A stretch of 64,000 nt of DNA from Kryptolebias marmoratus (Eukaryota; Chordata; Actinopteri; Cyprinodontiformes; Rivulidae). Positions 41,900 through 53,643 of the stretch are shown in pieces. A model generated the notes under the pieces. The model was not told the DNA's origin. It ran no database searches and saw only the letters and a program-made list of their open reading frames with translations. The position numbers and the translations under genes were made by a program. Location: contig NC_051431.1 in NCBI RefSeq assembly GCF_001649575.2, positions 14,513,235 to 14,577,234 on the forward strand, in the 5' to 3' direction. Every line of letters starts with the position of its first letter. Position 1 is the first letter of the stretch.

Positions 41900-44800
41900 C
41901 TAGTCCGTACGTGTGAAGTAGACCGAGGTGTAGATGATGATGATGAGCAGCCCCAGGACGATGGAGACGATGCTCAGCAGGCGAGCCAGTCGGCCCAGCC
42001 TCAGGGCCCCGTCCACGTCGCCGTTCTGAAGACTGTGTCGGGACTGAAGAGAGGGGGAAAAAAAGCAGTATTTAACTTCCAACCTACAGAGACACGGGCA
42101 AAAACACGACGATAAAGAAACGAGTCTCGAGAAACGTCCCCTTTAGAGAGCAGTGGCGTCCAGTCCTGGTCCTGGAGGGGCCCCTGTCCTCCATGTTTTA
42201 GGTGGTTCGTTGCCACAGAGCTCATTATCTGAATGTGACTGAAAGGTTAACGGACTCGTGGACCTGCTGAAGGGCAGGGAACCGACTGACACGTGCAGGA
42301 CGGCAAGCCCTCCAGGACCACGGTTAAACGCCATTTTAAAGCAACGCCAGCGTTTGGACCATTCCACATTTAACTCGGCATCAGTGCAAGGGAAAACGGC
42401 TCAGCCTTTTAAGGTGAAACGCCAACAGAGATGAATTCCCCGCCACCTCTGGTGAAATGGTCTATCTCAAGCTGACGGTTTGTGACTGATGGAGGTTTGT
42501 GACGCGCGGAGCCAATCGGTTGGAGAAGCAGGGAGCACGGCCGTGCGAAGGGCTCCTATATCACTTTTATGCTGTATGTATATTGCTTTATGTGCGCTGC
42601 AGAGGCGGAGACAGGTTGATTTATGTCTGCGTGCGTGGAACTTGATGAATGGGGATTTCGATTCGCCGCTCTGTTTGTTTCATACGAGACTCCCGAACCT
42701 GAAAAAAAAAACCATATTTCTATTATTTTGTTCCATTTGATTTAGAAATTTCACTTTTAGTTTGTGTGCTTCTAAATTGGAAAACAGTTGCCCGCGTGTG
42801 CAGGAATGCCAGGCAGGAAGACACACACACACACACACAGCCAGTCTTTAAAGAAATGCTCAACATGGCGGCGGGTTATGCTGCTTCTACATCCTGATAT
42901 GTGGACGGAAACAGAAACCAACAGTTGCTGTTTAAACTGAAAAAAAATGGAGAAACGCTGCAAGTTTAAGGCCGCCCACCTAGAAGGTGTTCGGCCAATG
43001 AACACGAAGCGATTCTGAAACAATTATTTTGGCAAATTGGCGACAATATAAAGGTTTATAGACTCGTGTTTGCACGAATCTCTCTGAGGCTTTTGTGATC
43101 TGAGTTTATTTTACAGACTGCAGTAATCTAATGTGGACGAGCAGTTAGCCTTTTAGTTATGCTGAGGTATAAGTTTTTAACATTACGAAGGAACTGGGCC
43201 CGGCCGGATCACCATGGCAACAGTGGCTCAAAGTTTCGATTGAAAAATGACGATCTGACCTCATGAACGTCTGTCAGCCGCGACCACGTCCAGCTCCAGC
43301 GCAATATCTGTAAAACTGACTCGAGGTTTTTGGCCATTTTTGTGTTGGCCAGGTCAGGGCAGCCATATTAAACCAGACTGATCCTAAAAGTCGCCTTCCG
43401 TTGACGCGTCTTGCTGCTCTTTACGAAGGAAGCTTTGTCAAACTGCCGTTTGATTGGCCGACGTGTTTTGAACAGGAAACATGTAAAGTGAACTCCTCTC
43501 CTCATAAGAACGAACGCAGAGACTAAAGCGGTGAACAAAAGTAACATCAGAACCACCGTCGCAGGTCGTAGTACCCGGGATTAAAGCCACTCAAAGAGCT
43601 ATCTACAACAGGTAAGATACTGTTTGTTCTTAACCCCTCCACAGAACCCCACTTCAGAACATCTGAACTCTCCCTTTAAGACATGACCACAAACCGCAGG
43701 CTGCAGTCTTTGCACCAAAACAGGGCTTTAACCTCCTCCTCTCCTTCCTCTTCAGTAAATTAAATAAATTCTTTCATTTATTACTTCATATCCACAAAAA
43801 CCAGTTTCTAATAAAACCGGTGTCTTCGTGCTTTATTCGGTCAAAGTGCCAGAGCCTCAGGAGCCTCAGATCGGATCAGATCAGATAGGATTACACTGCA
43901 GAGGGAAAGAAGAAGCTCTCCTTATCGCTTTCTCCTTGATCGACTCCCTCCCGTCAAACTCTCTGCCTCCAGGCTGACCCTGGCGGCCGGCGCTCCCCGT
44001 GTACCCGGGGCCGCTCGCTTTGAAATCAGCCCCCGAGGATCCCGAAAGCAGCTCGCACCCTACCCGAAACTGGGAAAAAATAGCATTTACATGTTCAAAA
44101 TATCTGAGGGAATGTTCCATGTTGCTCAAGACTTTCCCACATTTCAGAACTCACAGTTGGAGTGGCTGGTTTCACATTTCAGGCCAGGGTTTGCAACTTG
44201 AAGACACGAATTAATGCGCGTTTCAGTCTGAGCAGCCCGACAGATATAATAAAGTGTACGAACTGCTCCTTTACCCCCCCGCACCTCGCTCCGCCGTCGT
44301 CTCACCTTCGACGACTGCAATGTGAAGCTGTGCTACGAAGTCCCCCCGGACGCTGCATCGATCCGAACTCGCATCGCGGAGGAGAGCAGCATCAGCGCCT
44401 TGAATCAATTCAGGCCCCTTTCAGAAAAGCCCGCCTGCTCAGAGAGGAAGCATCAATGGAACAGGAGGAAGCTCTCGTTTAATACGAGCGGTGGAATTTC
44501 TCCACCCGTCACGAAAAAGACGAACGGTAGGGGGAACGAAGAAGCCTCGTTCAGCAGAACACCAGCCCTGGTTTTGTCCTCAGGGCCCAGAAGGGACCAA
44601 TAAATGTGTGTGTTTGACTGACTGATGACTGTATGGACGGAGGACGGACACGCCTGGTGATGTTTGCTTCCAGAAGGGGGAACTCCTCAGTCTTCACATT
44701 CTCACACTCTGTTCGTGTGTTCACGTGTGCGGTGGAGGCTGCTAAGGCAGTAAGTGCCCCCCCGGTCATCAATAATGGAGAACCAGCAGCAGCCTGAGGA

Positions 44801-47800
44801 GGAGCAGGATCTGGATCTCCACCCACAGTCTCTCTTCTGCGCTCTTTCAGACTATTTAAAGGGACAGTTTTGTCATTTTTCAAGTGATGTTCGGTCTATT
44901 AGTTGGAGTATTTAGTACCTTATCAGGGCACGGAGTACGGACAAAGAGGCAAAAGTCTTCATCCAGGCCAGGCTCATGGCTACCCAAAGGAGAATCGTTT
45001 TTCAGGCTAAAACAATAAAATCCACACACCAATGCAAACCAACGCTACATTAGCTAATATTAAACCTCTACACCTGTGCATGACACTGTTTTGTTTCGTT
45101 TGTGGCTCTCGTCTCAACACATACTGTATGGTAGTCAGACTCGTCGCAGGTGTTTGGAACGTCTCGAACTTTTCTCAATTTAGTTTCCCAGAGTCAGGAA
45201 GTGGGAGAAAAGCGAGACGCCGTGTGGGTTCGGCAGCCGTGAAATCTAAACGGACTGATCTAAGACAGAAAGGGAGATTGAGACAAACTGAGACAGAATT
45301 GAGACACCTCGTGACAAGACTGAGGCAAACAGATCTGCACGTCGTCCACGGGAACGCAGTTTACTCGCTGTGACGGATGATGCAAGTGATGCCTCGGAGG
45401 CTGCAGCACCAAACGTCCAAATAAAAATTCAATGACATTCTGCTCCTCTGCTACCCTCCTCTCGATTCTGAGTTGCCAGCTTGTCTCCAGCCATTGCAGC
45501 CCTGGTGTCTTTCGCTCCATCTGGGCCCATCGGAGCCGCCAGCAGAGCTTTTTTTTTTGTTTTTTTTTACACCACATCTATTAAAATGTCAAGCCTCTTA
45601 ATGCGCTCAGATGATCAAATGTGTCAGAGCCACAGCGGCGACGCTCTTATTTCTGACGAAATAAAACCCTGAAAATGCTACAGCAGCTCATAAATTTTGA
45701 TTGCTTTCATATTTCAGCTTCTGAACTGAAAACAAAGATCAAATATGAAAAAACCAAAACAAAGCATAGCACTAATGGCTAATGGTGTAGGCTGTCCTGC
45801 TCCATTAGTGCAGCAGAAAACCACCATCAGAAAGGCTGTTTTTGATCGTCCGGGGTCAAGTTTCACACTTTTGTTCATGGCATTAATTGCTGTTGTTAAC
45901 ATCACTAAACTGCGTCAGCATTAGTAATGCGTTTGTTCAAACGACTCAGTTATTGTACGGTTCTTCTAGGAAGTGTCCTGCTGAATGTGGGGGAAAACAT
46001 GGCCACCCTGAAACCTGAAAAGATCACAGCTGTTACAAGATTTAAGATTTCAATTTAAACAAACAGAGTAAATTAGAAATCTGAGTGAATCACGGTTGAA
46101 ATTTATATAAACCTTTATGTTTGCAGCTACCGGCCTCGAAAGTCCGTCAAAATCCAAAATGGCTCCCAGGCACTTAAAAACTGATGACAGCTACTTATTT
46201 CCCTTCTTTTAACGGTTTGTTTCTCATTAAATCAGTCACACACAGCCTCTGTTAGGAAATATGTTGGAATGCATGAAATTCAGAGAAATATACTATTAGC
46301 TAACTACTATTAGCTTGTGTTGCTAATAGCAGCTAGCCTGGTCACTGAGCACAACAAGCAAATCCTACCGGAACACGTTTAGTTTGGATGCAACGGGTTA
46401 TTGTTTTCAGTCAAACGCAGCACAATCTCAGTTTGGAGAATTAAAAAGAAGTTCTCATGTCAAGTGAAACTAAGTTAGTCGGGCTAACGGTTAGCTCGGC
46501 TGGGGTCCGTTCCAACGTGCACGTCATCCACCTGACAACTGGCCAGACCTAAAAAATCTCACATTTCACATTATTCCAGTTTTTACACCACATTACTTTA
46601 GTCAGACAGCTGCTCAGACCAGTCAGGTTTAAGACGTTAACAACTTGCTAACGTTTTTTTTATTGCTTTTTTTATAAGGAACATAGATCACGTTCCATCG
46701 CATGAAAACAGTTTTCATGTGAAATAATTATAAATGTTCATGTAAATAACTAATCTAATGCAAAAGCGGCATTAAACTCTATGAAACTTCGAAGTTTGAG
46801 TTGTTTTCAGACAGCGGAAACTTACGCTGGAAGGCGCCCCTGTCTGATTAGCTGTTAGCTTGACGTTAGCCACGAGCATTTCTGCTCGCTCTCCAAACTG
46901 CAACTGTTCTGACTGCTGCTTCTCCACAGAACCCAACTTAAAATAAGCTGAACTGTGCCTTTAAGTTACCCGTGCTTACTGCGTGAGCTTGGCGGGCTAA
47001 CATGCTAACGTCAGGTAATTAGCAGAGTGGAAGCGCTGCTGAAGCTGATGGGACTTTAGTTATCTCTGCAAAGTAATGGTCAAATGTTTCTGCGTTTTTA
47101 AGAGAATGTTAACAATTAAAGTAGTAGATAAATCCACTGTTTGTGTCGTAGTTAATCCACATTTTGCTGTGGCTGTTAAGGCTAGCGGTACCACGCCTCG
47201 CAAGAGCTGGTGAGTAATCTAATTACATTCAGAATAGAGATAATCAATCTGGTTTTTATTCCAATCTTTTGCAGATTTGTGTTCTGTTCTCCTCGACCCA
47301 GCAGCTACAGTCTGATGTTTGCAGTATTTGACTGAAGTCATTCACACACACACACACACACAGTCGTTCCTCCAGTGCAACATATGCGAGTCCATATTTT
47401 ACGGACAAATGTGCAGCGTGTGCAATAATGCTGCTGCAGTTTGGGCCCTCGCATTACCGGGATGGGCCGGTCCGGCCCGTAAAAACCTATTACCCCTGCC
47501 TCCTCCAATCCCTGTAATTGACTGCACATCCTCTGTATTTGCAAGCCGCAGGCTTTCTCCACAGAAAGCATCTGTCAGAGATCTGCGGCGGCGGCGGCCA
47601 GCTGGAAGTCAGCTTTCGGGAGGTTGCTGCTGGAAGCGGCTGCTGATGGATGGGATTATTTTTCCTGGTTGTTTACAAAGCGGCATCCACGAGAAAAGGC
47701 AGACGCTGGCCAACAGTTAAATGACCCTAACCCCATGCAGTCGATCCCGGCTGGTAAAACGTTGTTGGTTGATTCCTCATTCGCTGTTTATCGCCGCGAA

Positions 47801-50800
47801 CGACGAGCGATAATGTAATTGCTTTCTGTTGGCAAAATACGTCACGAAGCCTTAGATGAAACAATCAGAACGTACTGATCGGACGGTCATCTCCAGCTGA
47901 TTAGAGTCAACCCGACTCAAGGTAGCCGCTGCACATCAGCTCGAACGAACACAAAGATGGCTGTCATCCAGTCAGTCTGATCTGGGCGTGGTAGTAGCTG
48001 AGCGTCATTCCCAGCTCACACTCAGAGTGCTAGAACTCATCTCCTCTCATCGTGAGATGATTTTAGTGTCAAACTGACACGGGCGGTACTTTTAACTTTA
48101 ATTACCGCTGAAACGACCACGCTGGGGTTCAAATAATCCATCATAAATATTTATGTTATACGAGCTAAACATCGAAAAAGACAAGAAACTGTTTCGACTC
48201 CATCGCCGACAGTGTTGCTTGTATTTAGAACGAGGATAATTCAAGGTAAATGAAGCGCACCGTTTCCTTATACATTCATTAAATACGTTCCTGCTGAATG
48301 TGTTTGTAAATTATTCATGTCCCTGTTTGTGCTTTTGAAAGGATCTGAAAAAGAAGGAAAGAAAGAAAGAAAACGACTCAGATCTGCTGCTTATAAATAC
48401 TTCATTTTGTTAACTTCAGGACGAGCTGAGGCGGCCATTTTCAGAGGAAATCTGGCTGCGGGAGTTTACATCGCCACCGCCAGGGAGTTAAAACTGCAGC
48501 GGGGCGCGAGCGGCCAGTCGGCACGAGTCACTCTGAAAACAGACCGTTTAGGAGGTAAACGAAAGGAAAAAGGGGCGACTAAAATACGTCTGCCTCCCGA
48601 AGAGCGCCGACTGATCGATGCAAGCGCGCGGTCCGGTCCTCATGGAGGGGACTCGAGGCGCACAAACAGCTGACAGATGAGCAAGAGTCTCAACTCGGGT
48701 CTGGAAACGGACGCCTCTGCTCCCCATCAGTGAAGTGGTGATAACGATGTCGTGTTTCTCTTATCGGATGGAAGATTGTCGGCGCGTCCGTAAGTGAAGT
48801 GGGTCTCGGAAAGGGCTTACAGAAGAGACGCGTTCTGGTCATCTCCGAAGCTCAAAAAGCCCGTTAGATCTTGTTTTTGTTTAAAGTGGAAAAGCAAAAG
48901 CCCCAAACTCAACTACCTATGCGGTTTGCAGACGGACCCTAAAGAATTTTCTGTGTGTGGAAGAAAAAATAAACTTCCATTGCTCCAGAGACGATGCTGT
49001 TCTGAACCTAACGAAGCCCAGATACCGAAACCACTTCGACCAGGCGCCTGAATGAAAAACACCCTGACGTTTTAGGCCAGAACTTATATTCATTATTACC
49101 GCCCCCCACCATGAAACGTGAAACAACGGTACGGTTCCGACGCTGTGTGAGACGTGAACGAAAACAGGAAGTGGTGACTTCAAACTCTCACAAACCCGTA
49201 TTTTACTCACGATGAAACACGGGACACACACATCAGACGCTGAACCCAAGAAAAAGGAAACTTTGTTTTTGTTGTTCTTTATTTTTTCGGGCAGCTGATT
49301 GGACGAATCTCTACAATCAGCTGCTGAAGTCAACCCTATTAAAGATGGCTGCCACAGCTAATTGACCTTTAAAGAAAAAACAAACAAACAGTCTCTGACT
49401 CTGTCATTTTTACAGACACTGTGGTAGTAGCTGAGAGTCGCGCTCATGCACTGGGCAACATTTCCAGCAGGTTTTGATCAGACAACTGTAGATAATTATA
49501 ATTTACTAAATGTTCCTTTTAGATAAAAATAATATTAAAGCAGCAGAAAAGCTCTGCATCCAGGATGCTGATGGACGGCAGCTCATCAACAATTAAAACG
49601 CTCTTAGTTTTTTTTCTCCTTCTTCTAAGTTTTGTTGTTTTTTTCCTGCTTTTGCCACAGTTTCCTGCAGTCTGGCTGGTTTCCTCCGACCTCGCCTCAT
49701 TAATACGATCACGGCGCTCCGGTTCTGCAGAAGGATCCATTACACCCAGGCGCTGAGCGCGTCAGACTGAGTGGAGTGCCTGCTCTCTGAAGCGCCGGCG
49801 CCCTCCGCAAGGATGAGGTCTGAAAACCGTGCCGTTTTCATCTAGTCTTTTTTTGTCATTTCTGCTCAAAGACATGGACTTTGTTAGGACGTAATCTTAA
49901 CAGTGGATTTGAGAGCTTTGTTTTGAGTTTCCGATGTCTTTCATCACAAATGAGACGCACTGGAAGCCCATTCGTCCATTTTAACCAAGATAACAACCGA
50001 GCAGCCTTTCAGAACAACGTTCATAATCGCACACGACGCTGCAGGATCTCCTGTTTTTTGTCAGTGCTTAAAGTATGCGTTGAAGACGCCAAGTTTCAGC
50101 TCGAAATCTGTAAAACTGACTGAGCTGCGGCCAATTTGGTGTTTGCTAAAGTTGACTAGCTGCGGTGGCCATCTTGAAATGGGCTGACTCCAAAATGTAA
50201 TCAGTTGCAGATGTACACCCAGTGATTACTGTCTGAGAGTTTCATTCAAATCCATCCAGTGGTTCAAGAGATATTTTGCTAACAGACAGACAGAGTTGAC
50301 TCTTCCCCGATCAGTTGGTGCTTAGAGTATATGTTGGGGATGACTCTCGGCTACTACCGGACCAGGTTTTAGATCAATATCTGTCAAAATGACTGATTTG
50401 CAGCCATTTTTGTGTCTGATAGGTTTGACTGGCTGTGGCGGCCATCTTAGATTAGGCTGAATCCAAACGTGAATCGGCTGTAGACGAATGTCAAACGATT
50501 CCCGTCTGAGAAATTCACTCAAATCCGTCCAGCGGTTCATGAGATTTAATTGTTATTAATGGTACACACACACACACACACACATATATAAACATTATCG
50601 CCCCACCTTTGCCTTCAAAATCAGTTAGTTTAGCGCACACATATCAAACTGAAGGCCCGCGGGCCAGATCCGGCCCATGGTATCATTTCATCTGGCCCTC
50701 CCAAAGATAACATTTCTATTCATCAGACGTGGTCCTGGAGTTTGGGACAGATTGAGTCTCCATCGCTTCTCGTTTTGCTTCAGAAACTGAACCTGTTCAG

Positions 50801-52057
50801 TGAAGTCTTCTGGTGACTTTGAAGCTGAGAAAATAAAAGTTTGAGTTTCTCAGTAATCTTTGATTTGGACGCGAACGGAGCAGCAGAGAGCGTCAAACAG
50901 GACCGATCGAACTCCTGCTGGTAAGACCCGACCTCAGAGATCTGCCTGCAGTTAATGTGGATCAGAGGAGCAGAGTCGGCTTTAATGTACGACGACTTTC
51001 TCTCTGTTTGCTCCTCGGTTCAAAGTTAAATGATCGGAGTTTTACTGAGGCCTTTTTAGCTGTTTGAATGGAGAGAAACTCATAAGGAGGCGTAAGAAAT
51101 GAAAACTAATGATGTCTCTTTTTAAGTTTAATCTATTTTTCTTTGTCCACTAAAGTCTGTTTGTTCTAAATTCTGTATAATATATAACTGGGAGAAGATA
51201 TTTGATATTTCTATATGACATATTACATCTAAAACCAAAGTTAATTTATGTATTCTTTCAATAAATATTGATTGAGATTGGCCCCTGGCTGGGACCGAGG
51301 TGTTAATTTTGCCCCCCTTGTGTTTTTGAGTTTAACCCCCATGATTTAGTGTCTTAAAGTAGTTTAAATGTGGTCTGTGCAAACCATAAAATAAAACAAA
51401 GCAAGAAAAATGACGATGAACTAAGTCAAATGGTGCAGTTTTAAAGGGGTTCATTCCAGTAGTTTCCCCAGTATTTTCAGGCATGAGTCTGAAACGCGGG
51501 TACGCGCTCAATGTAAACAGAGGTTTTTAAAAAAAAAAAAGAAAAAAAAAAGTAAGTCCCAAACTCACCATGACGGAGTACACCAGCGCCACGATGTTCA
51601 GGGGCCAGACGGGGCAGAAGCAGGAGAAGATGACCAGGATCAGGTAGTCCCGGGGCTTCGGGCTCTCCTGGACGGCGGCGTTCCCGGTGGAGGAGCGGCT
51701 CAGGCTGGCCTTGGACGGGGAGAGCGGCGCGGCGGCGGCCAGCTGCCCCGCGGAGCCCGACCTCAGGGCGACGCCGTGGCCGTTCAGGTCGGCCTCCGGG
51801 GCCTCCTTGTCGCAGGCCGCCGTCACGCTGAAGGAGGCGGACATCCTCACGCCGGGCTCGGTGGTCACCGCCAGGAGCTTCTCCGTCTCCTGGAAGTCCG
51901 CGGGCTGNNNNNNNNNNNNNNNNNNNNNNNNNNNNNNNNNNNNNNNNNNNNNNNNNNNNNNNNNNNNNNNNNNNNNNNNNNNNNNNNNNNNNNNNNNNNN
52001 NNNNNNNNNNNNNNNNNNNNNNNNNNNNNNNNNNTCGGTGTCCGTGTTGATGGCCAT
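41900..52057 (-). CDS. trarg1: Trafficking regulator of GLUT4-like (CD225/dispanin family), two coding exons with an assembly gap
   Basis: TRARG1 (TUSC5) is a tail-anchored CD225 protein on GLUT4 storage vesicles in fat and muscle of mammals. Exon 1, 52057 down to 51569, opens MAINTDT, is interrupted by 127 Ns (51908-52034), and continues to the first hydrophobic segment ([19 protein letters not shown]...YSVM). Its donor is ATG|GTGAGT. Exon 2, 42043 down to 41900, follows tctcttcag and encodes [20 protein letters not shown], the second hydrophobic segment and VYFTRTD. Nominal length is 210 aa if the gap size is true; human is 177. The Ser-rich [11 protein letters not shown] before the first segment and the LGRLARLLS word favour TRARG1 over PRRT2 and TMEM233, which share the fold. 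The 9.5-kb intron is filled with repeats. Confidence 0.8.
42155..42330. repeat. Diverged hAT-like MITE fragment
   Basis: CCAGTCCTGGTCCTGGAGGG at the left and CCCTCCAGGACCACGGTTAA at the right are near-complements, and the interior has TGTCCTCCATGTTTTAG. These are the landmarks of the MITE at 61774-61987. The terminal bases and target duplication are not clear. Confidence 0.55.
43250..43390 (+). repeat. TAACAGACAG-family fragment
   Basis: Contains CAATATCTGTAAAACTGACT, GGCCATTTTTGTGTTGG and GCAGCCATATTAAACCAGAC in the family order. Lacks the TAACAGACA end. Confidence 0.55.
43590..43690 (+). repeat. Terminal part of inverted-repeat family B, with MITE empty site
   Basis: CACTCAAAGAGCTATCTACA and ACAGGTAAGATACTGTTTGT match 57226-57270. 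The family end CTCCCTTTAAGACATGACC at 43670-43688 is uninterrupted here, whereas in the 57-kb copy the same site carries a 222-bp MITE. Confidence 0.6.
47840..48030 (-). repeat. TAACAGACAG-family fragment
   Basis: Reverse-orientation copy with AGTCAACCCGACTCAAGGTA, CAAAGATGGCTGTCATCCAG and GTGGTAGTAGCTGAGCGTCA. Confidence 0.55.
49310..49470 (-). repeat. TAACAGACAG-family fragment
   Basis: Reverse-orientation copy with CTACAATCAGCTGCTGAAGT, AAAGATGGCTGCCACAGCTA and GTGGTAGTAGCTGAGAGTCG. Confidence 0.55.
50075..50565 (+). repeat. TAACAGACAG-family dispersed repeat, two tandem units
   Basis: The best-preserved copy. Two units of about 280 bp both carry GGCCATCTT(G/A)(A/G)AT, an AATC(A/G)G(T/C)TG(C/T)AGA word, (A/T)GAGA(G/A)(T/A)TTCA, and CAAATCC(A/G)TCCAG(T/C)GGTTCA. 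GCTAACAGACAGACAGAG lies at the junction. A CA/TA run follows at 50563-50590. Confidence 0.7.
50637..51344 (-). mobile_element. hAT-like non-autonomous element, copy 2 (about 708 bp, inverted)
   Basis: Reverse complement of the 31587-32300 element over its whole length. Shared landmarks include GACCGATCGAACTCCTGCTG, TAATGTACGACGACTTTCTC and GGCCCGCGGGCC. The flanks TTTAGCGC and TTTAGTGT match at 6 of 8 positions and both differences are C-to-T type, consistent with an aged 8-bp target duplication. Confidence 0.75.
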
Positions 52058-52978
52058 CTTTAACTCTCACTTACGTCGAGGAGCGGAAAATTAATATTTG
52101 TAAAATTAAAAAAAAATAATTTTTTTTTTAGAGCTGATTATAAGGCAGGTGTTCCATAATACAGATAAACGCACGTTTTTAAAATTAATCTTTCAATCAG
52201 AGAGTAAGTCACTCATCCTCCTGGATCAGTTTTCCCTCTCCTTCCTTAAAATCCTCCCTGGTTGGAGTCATTTCCAGAGGGGCCCAGATGAGATACAACA
52301 CCCCTTCCGACTCATAAAGTCACTTCAATCCCGCTTTCATCAGCTCTAAAAGTGCCTGTTCGTTCAAAGAGCGCCTTAAATGTTTTATTTGCGTCTCCTC
52401 CGAAAAGAAAAAGAGACGAAAGCGACGCGTCTGTCTCTCGGCAGACCCCCCCTCCGGTGAGTCACTTTCTCTCTCTGCCGTCCTGCCGCCGCAGAGCCGC
52501 TCTACTCAACTCGGGACCCCCGTCAATCGACGCCATTTAACCGTAGGACTTCCGGTCAGCAGCTACAAAATAAAAGCCTCTGTTTAAAAAAATGCTGTGA
52601 GGCTATTAAATAACAGCTATCAGAATTATGTTTTAAAAGCCGATTTTTCTTTAGAATATGTGTATCATCTATAATAAAATAACACGACATTCACCACCAA
52701 AACTTTACAGTATAATTTGTAATAAATGTATGAAATCTGCAGGTTTTGTTCCAGCAATTACGAGTCGTTCATTTACATTCGGACAGTCTCAGTTTATTGT
52801 TCATGCCAATTGCAAGGTGACAAAAGTAAAAAAAAAAAAGATAAAGTACTCTTTCATATTAAAAGAAAAGGAAAATCAAGCTTCATATGTGACCTAAAGC
52901 GACCCACGAGAAGTATTAAATATCATAGGAATATTATAAGTTTGTTTTTACCAAAAACATTTTTCAGTCCAGTGCAGT
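52058..52978. other. Upstream region of trarg1
   Basis: AT-rich with A and T runs. No TATA box is well placed. This presumably holds the trarg1 promoter and 5' UTR, but no specific site can be supported. Confidence 0.4.
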
Positions 52979-53010
52979 AATACTACTACTACTGCTACTA
53001 CTACTACTAT

Positions 53011-53069
<59 letters not shown>

Positions 53070-53100
53070 ATAATAATAATAATAATAATAGTAAATAATA
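52979..53100. repeat. (TAC)n then (TAA)n trinucleotide array
   Basis: About 90 bp of TAC repeats grading into TAA repeats, abutting the 5' end of a SINE/L2-like element. Confidence 0.9.
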
Positions 53101-53443
53101 GGGTGGCACAGTGGTGCAGTGAGCTGTTAGAGCTGTTGCCTCCAAGCCAGAAGGTTGCAGGATCTCTTCCTGACCTGGGGCCTTTCTGGGTTGAGTTTAC
53201 ATGTTCTCCCTGAGCTCACGTAGGTTTCCTCCCACAGACCAAATACATGTATGTTAGGTTCTTTGGTAACTCTTAAACGGTCCATCGTTTGTCTCTATGT
53301 GTCCCTGTGATGGACTTGTGACCTATCCCGCCTGTCCTGCCCCCGCGTCTCTCGCAGTGACTGCTGGAGATAGACGCCAGCTCCCAGCGACCCTGAAAGG
53401 AGAAGCGGGGAGCTGACGGTAAAAGATAATGGATGGATGGATA
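53101..53443 (+). mobile_element. tRNA-like SINE with L2-type 3' end
   Basis: The head GGGTGGCACAGTGGTGCAG and AAGGTTGCAGGATCTC (53151-53166) look like degenerate pol III A and B boxes. The body has GATGGACTTGTGACCTATCC and CCAGCTCCCAGCGACCCTG, and the element ends in (GGAT)n at 53430-53443. A plus-strand relative of the minus-strand element next to the ATCC array in cpd intron 2. Confidence 0.7.
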
Positions 53444-53590
53444 AGAAGTAATAAACTGAGTTTGGTGTAAAATGGCTGCAGTTTTAGTCTCTTGTGCTTT
53501 TATTTTGAATGTGCCGTTCTCATATTTCCTGCATTGGCCTCGTTTTTCTGTCCAGCCTGTCAGGAGGAGGGATAAGGCAGTGGCTGTAGA

Positions 53591-53642
53591 CTCCTCTCCT
53601 CCTCCTCCTCCTCCTCCTCTTCCTTCTCTTCCTCCTCCTCCC
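53591..53642. repeat. (CTC)n-rich low-complexity tract
   Basis: CTC/TTC runs on plus, followed by more CCTCCTCC. The Gly/Arg-rich frames crossing it are artefacts. Confidence 0.85.
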
Positions 53643-53643
53643 A

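Larger units (their letters stand above)
42044..51568 (-). other. trarg1 intron (9.5 kb), repeat-rich
   Basis: No credible gene on either strand. The intron contains a MITE-like fragment (42155-42330), TAACAGACAG-family pieces (43250-43390, 47840-48030, 49310-49470, 50075-50565), an inverted-repeat family member (about 43590-43690) and the second hAT-like element (50637-51344). Confidence 0.6.

Noticed and set aside
41900..52057. PRRT2 or TMEM233 as the identity of the CD225 gene
   Set aside because: All share the two hydrophobic segments, but the Ser-rich word before the first segment and LGRLARLLS are closer to TRARG1. Not fully excluded.
51687..52094. Plus-strand frame opposite trarg1 exon 1
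   Set aside because: Antisense shadow of a GC-rich exon that also runs through the N gap.
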